Assembly: GCF_009371975.2 (NCBI RefSeq)
Contig: NZ_VIKT02000005.1
Coordinates: 62,001 to 126,000 of the forward strand
Direction of reading: 5' to 3'
Source of the DNA: Microcella pacifica
Lineage (GTDB): Bacteria > Actinomycetota > Actinomycetes > Actinomycetales > Microbacteriaceae
Length of the DNA: 64,000 nucleotides
Both the position numbers and the translations under genes were made by a program. The notes under the pieces were generated by a model. It was given only the letters and a program-made list of their open reading frames with translations, did no database searches and had not been told where the DNA came from. The first letter of the stretch is position 1, and each line of letters starts with the position of its first letter. Below, piece by piece: positions 61,058 through 64,000 of this stretch.

Positions 61058-61555
61058 ATGCCTCGACCTCAGCGCCAGAAGCCCGGGCCCGGCCAGGAGT
61101 CCGTCTGGGACTACCCGCGCCCACCCCGCGTCGAACCCGTGCACGCCCGCGTGACCGTCGAATTCGGCGGCCGCACTATTGCCGAGTCGACGCGAGCGGT
61201 GCGCGTGCTCGAGACGAGCCATCCGCCCGCGTTCTACCTGCCGCCGGGGGACTTCGTCGAAGGTTCTCTCGTGCCGGCCGAGGGCACCTCGTTCTGCGAG
61301 TTCAAGGGCCGCGCGCAGTACTACGACGTCGTGAGCGGCACGGAGTCTGCGCCGCGCAGCGCCTGGTACTACGCGAGCCCGAGCCCTGGCTTCGAGTCGA
61401 TCGGGGGCTTCGTCTCGGTGTACCCGGGCCGCATGGACCGCTGCACCGTCGACGGCGAGGTCGTGCAGGCGCAGGAGGGCGACTTCTACGGCGGCTGGAT
61501 CACGGCGAGCATCGTCGGGCCGTTCAAGGGCGCGCCCGGCACGTGGGGCTGGTAG
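61058..61555 (+). CDS. DUF427 protein
   Basis: A 165-residue DUF427 protein (VTVEFGGRTIAESTRAVRVLETSHPPAFYLPPGD split over the core, then CEFKGRAQYYDV and YPGRMDRCTVDGE). The family has a small beta-barrel fold and no assigned activity. It begins one base after the preceding stop, so the two are probably co-transcribed. Confidence 0.9.
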   Translation: MPRPQRQKPGPGQESVWDYPRPPRVEPVHARVTVEFGGRTIAESTRAVRVLETSHPPAFYLPPGDFVEGSLVPAEGTSFCEFKGRAQYYDVVSGTESAPRSAWYYASPSPGFESIGGFVSVYPGRMDRCTVDGEVVQAQEGDFYGGWITASIVGPFKGAPGTWGW

Positions 61556-61638
61556 CCGCCCTCGCGTGATCTACCTCGTGATGGGGCTTTCGGGCCGCCG
61601 AACTGCGGAGCGAGGGAGGCCGCTGGCAGGATGACCGG

Positions 61639-62718
61639 ATGACCGACCCTGCGCCGCGCCCCGCCGAGATCCGCCGGTGGCGACGCTATCTGGCCGATGA
61701 GCGCGCCGAAGCCGCCGTCTACCGCGACCTCGCGGTACGTCGTGAGGGGGAGGAGCGCGCTATTCTTCTGGCGCTCGCCGACGCCGAGGGTCGCCATGAG
61801 GCGCACTGGCTCGAGCTCTTGGGCCCGCATGCCGCGCGCGTGCCCGCAGTCTCGGTGCGCACGCGCATCCTCGCCTTCTTCGCGCGCCGATTCGGCAGCG
61901 TCTTCGTGCTCGCCCTCGCTCAGCGTGCCGAGTCGCGGTCGCCCTATGAGCGGGATGCCGATGCCACGCCCGCGATGGCCGCCGACGAGCGCATCCACGG
62001 CGAGGTGGTGCGCGGGCTCGCGGCGCGCGGGCGGCAACGGCTGGCCGGTTCCTTCCGGGCAGCGGTGTTCGGCGCGAACGACGGCCTCGTGAGCAACCTG
62101 GCACTCGTGCTCGGCATCGGAGCGACGGGCGTGGCGACCGGGACGGTACTGTTCACGGGCCTCGCGGGGCTCCTGGCGGGTGCACTCTCCATGGCGGCGG
62201 GCGAGTTCGTGTCGGTGCGCTCGCAGCGCGAACTGCTCGCGGCCTCCACCCCCGACCCTGATGCGCACACGGCGGTCGCCGATCTCGACGTCGACGCGAA
62301 CGAGCTGGCGCTCGTCTATCGAGCGCGCGGCATGAGCGAAGCGGATGCCGAAGCGCGGGCGGCGGCCGTCATCGGCGCGACGGGCGCAGGCCGGCGTGAG
62401 CGGCTCGGCCCCGCGGCGCCTGTCGACGAGCACGAGGCAGTGGGGTCGGCGTGGGGTGCTGCCGGGTCGAGCTTCGCGTTTTTCGCGTCTGGGGCGGTCA
62501 TCCCCGTCATCCCGTATCTCGTGGGCCTGGAGGGCATCATCGCGGTTCTCACCGCGGCGGTCCTCGTCGGCGCCGCGCTCCTGCTCACCGGTGGGATCGT
62601 CGGGGTGCTCTCGGGCGCCTCGCCCGGCAAGCGCGCCTTGCGGCAGCTCGCGATCGGCTACGGCGCGGCGGCCGTGACCTATCTTCTCGGCCTCCTCTTC
62701 GGCGCGGCATTCGTCTAG
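61639..62718 (+). CDS. VIT1/CCC1-family transporter with N-terminal ferritin-like domain
   Basis: A 359-residue protein. Residues about 1-130 are a ferritin/rubrerythrin-like four-helix segment (ADERAEAAVYRDLA, EGRHEAHW, ADERIHGEVVRGLA) with Glu/His ligands. The rest is a VIT1/CCC1 iron/manganese transporter (AAVFGANDGLVSNLALVLG, LSMAAGEFVSVRSQREL). The same fusion is found in MbfA-type iron exporters. CAGGAT ends 6 nt before ATG 61639. Confidence 0.88.
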   Translation: MTDPAPRPAEIRRWRRYLADERAEAAVYRDLAVRREGEERAILLALADAEGRHEAHWLELLGPHAARVPAVSVRTRILAFFARRFGSVFVLALAQRAESRSPYERDADATPAMAADERIHGEVVRGLAARGRQRLAGSFRAAVFGANDGLVSNLALVLGIGATGVATGTVLFTGLAGLLAGALSMAAGEFVSVRSQRELLAASTPDPDAHTAVADLDVDANELALVYRARGMSEADAEARAAAVIGATGAGRRERLGPAAPVDEHEAVGSAWGAAGSSFAFFASGAVIPVIPYLVGLEGIIAVLTAAVLVGAALLLTGGIVGVLSGASPGKRALRQLAIGYGAAAVTYLLGLLFGAAFV

Positions 62719-62940
62719 CGAACACTGTCTGGGTGCCCCGATCAGGGGTTTCCCATGTTCGCGTCGTACCGTGGAGGGTCGACCAGATGGGTCGGCGAGG
62801 AGCGAGTGCTCCCGGTGTGAATGATCCGCCGGGCCCGTCACGATGACCTCCGGCTCCCTACCGAGGAGCAGTTGCGCAACGACGTGCACCGACCGTGTCC
62901 CCGGCCCCGATGGCCGCCACCAAGATTGCCGATACCTCTT

Positions 62941-63624
62941 ATGCTCCACTCGCTCTACGTCTCTGCCGTGCGCACTGCGCACCTCGACCCCTATCGCTTT
63001 CGGCACCGGCTGCTGGCCGCCGCCGCCGTGATCGTCGCCACCGCGGCCGTCCTGCCGACCGGCATGACGGCGATCGCCGCGACCTCGAGCGAGGAGAGGG
63101 CTGCCGCTGCGCCTCCCGAGCAGACCTTCGAGCCGAGCGAGCTGGCGACGATGCCCCTGCTCGAGCGGGAGGAGATCACGATGGATGTTCGGCCGCCGAT
63201 CATGTACCCCGTGGGTGACTTTGCTGTGTCGAGTGGGTTCGGCCTCCGTGAGGCAGCCTGCGGGGCGTGCTCGACGAATCACCGCGGAGTGGACTGGGCT
63301 CTGTCCTATGGAACGGAGATTCGAGCCATGGCAGACGGCGTGGTGACAGAGGTCGGTACTCCCGCAGGCATCGCCGGTAGCCTGGGGTATTGGATGACGA
63401 TCGAGCATGTCGTCAATGGGCAGCGCGTCGTGAGCCTCTACGCTCACCTGATCGAGGATTCGAATCCCTATCAAGTCGGCGACGACGTACGGGGCGGAGA
63501 CGTGATCGGCCTGCTGGGTTCCACGGGTGTGACGACCGCACCGAACTTGCATTTCGAGCTAGAACTCGACGGAGTCAAAATCAGTCCGCTCCCGTGGTTG
63601 CGCGCCAATCGGGCGGCTGGATAG
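62941..63624 (+). CDS. M23-family peptidase-like protein with altered catalytic motif
   Basis: A 227-residue secreted protein from ATG 62941 (an in-frame ATG at 62821 is possible but adds an Arg/Pro-rich stretch before the signal). The hydrophobic signal segment is LLAAAAVIVATAAVLPTG. The LytM/M23 domain keeps the zinc ligands His and Asp (NHRGVDW), the His in YAHL and the zinc His in NLHFEL. The usual HxH motif here reads NLH, so the first His, a catalytic residue in LytM, is Asn. It may bind rather than cut peptidoglycan. Confidence 0.78.
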   Translation: MLHSLYVSAVRTAHLDPYRFRHRLLAAAAVIVATAAVLPTGMTAIAATSSEERAAAAPPEQTFEPSELATMPLLEREEITMDVRPPIMYPVGDFAVSSGFGLREAACGACSTNHRGVDWALSYGTEIRAMADGVVTEVGTPAGIAGSLGYWMTIEHVVNGQRVVSLYAHLIEDSNPYQVGDDVRGGDVIGLLGSTGVTTAPNLHFELELDGVKISPLPWLRANRAAG

Positions 63625-63750
63625 CAGGCGTCTCACCAGATCTCGTGCGGTACCAACCTGCGGAAGGGACCGCTCCGAATACCCCGTGCATAGACTGGCG
63701 CGAGCGCGTCACAGTCAGGCCACCGCCGACCGATTGCACGAGGAGCCCCC

Positions 63751-64000
63751 ATGTCACTGGTTTCATTCGCCCGTCGCATCGAGCTGGAGACGCGCCCGAT
63801 CCACCCGGACACTCGGCGGGCCCTCGACAAGCGCTGGGCAGAGCTGCCGGAGCACGCCCGCACGCCGGAGCAACTTCTCGGCAAGTGCGCCGTCGGCTGC
63901 GAGGGCACGCACGGCGTCTTCCCCAAGTGCAACCTGACGTGCTCGCCGTGCTACCACTCGGCCGACGCGAACAAGGTGCGCATCGACGGCAATCACACCG
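63751..64000 (+). CDS. Radical SAM protein, N-terminal part (cut by right edge)
   Basis: ATG 63751 with AGGAG about 5 nt upstream opens a frame that runs off the window after 83 codons. It contains KCAVGCEGTHGVFPKC followed by NLTCSPCYHS; the CxxxCxxC (CNLTCSPC) would hold a 4Fe-4S cluster. Further Cys just before may hold a second site. The reaction cannot be inferred from this fragment. Confidence 0.8.
   Translation, partial: MSLVSFARRIELETRPIHPDTRRALDKRWAELPEHARTPEQLLGKCAVGCEGTHGVFPKCNLTCSPCYHSADANKVRIDGNHT

Noticed and set aside
62737-62752. Terminator after the VIT1/CCC1 gene
   Set aside because: CCCC-GATCA-GGGG followed by TTT is only a 4-bp stem, too weak to call.

Overview
The window is a 64 kb piece of chromosome from a high-GC actinobacterium, most likely a member of the Microbacteriaceae. 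The evidence is the roughly 70% GC, the frequent GTG starts, a GlgE-type glycogen gene set, a DUF222/HNH (13E12-type) endonuclease, GatCAB amidotransferase, and many genes whose start codon lies 6-7 nt after a TANNNT-like -10 box (leaderless transcription). No rRNA gene, tRNA gene or CRISPR array was recognised.

Layout. 1-4.8 kb: a long coiled-coil DivIVA/Scy-like protein (cut by the left edge) and a two-gene operon of a DUF8094 membrane/lipoprotein-like protein and a CnoX-type thioredoxin/TPR protein. 4.85-15 kb: glycogen / alpha-glucan metabolism, with glgE-glgB in one operon, divergent glgP, a ybaK-like deacylase, then glgX. 15-22.2 kb: cysteine desulfurase, mnmA, ligA, a DUF1023-type hydrolase and a small lipoprotein. 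The desulfurase and MnmA work together in tRNA 2-thiolation. glgX and the desulfurase are divergent and appear to share one -10 box.

22.3-33.1 kb: gatC-gatA, then gatB displaced about 4.3 kb downstream by an IS110-family element, a 13E12-type HNH gene and a DUF6498-like membrane protein. Three small genes follow gatB. After them comes a second, diverged copy of the gatB 3' end, itself split by an IS256-family element whose 27-bp terminal repeats and 8-bp target duplication can be read directly.

33.3-38.8 kb: a clearly lower-GC, horizontally acquired four-gene leftward operon. It encodes a small CxC protein, a protein-kinase-like domain fused to an ORC/CDC6-like P-loop ATPase, an unrecognised protein with FEDR and DISG motifs, and a DUF4338 (DruA-related) protein. 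This is the best candidate for an undescribed anti-phage system. A NERD nuclease-UvrD helicase (39-41 kb) and an AbiEi/AbiEii toxin-antitoxin pair (43-45 kb) lie close by, so 33-45 kb is rich in defence-type genes.

41-64 kb: mostly housekeeping and accessory genes, including DUF6412-YidC2, DUF1905, DUF1697, an AI-2E transporter broken by a single amber codon, a DJ-1/PfpI protein, an isochorismatase-like hydrolase, an NYN/LOTUS protein, two dehydrogenase/epimerase genes, YceI, and a methyltransferase. There is also a YtrA-type GntR-ABC operon behind a 28-bp palindromic operator. The stretch ends with DUF3097, a cold-shock protein, DUF427, a VIT1/CCC1-ferritin-like transporter, an M23 peptidase-like protein and the start of a radical SAM gene cut by the right edge.
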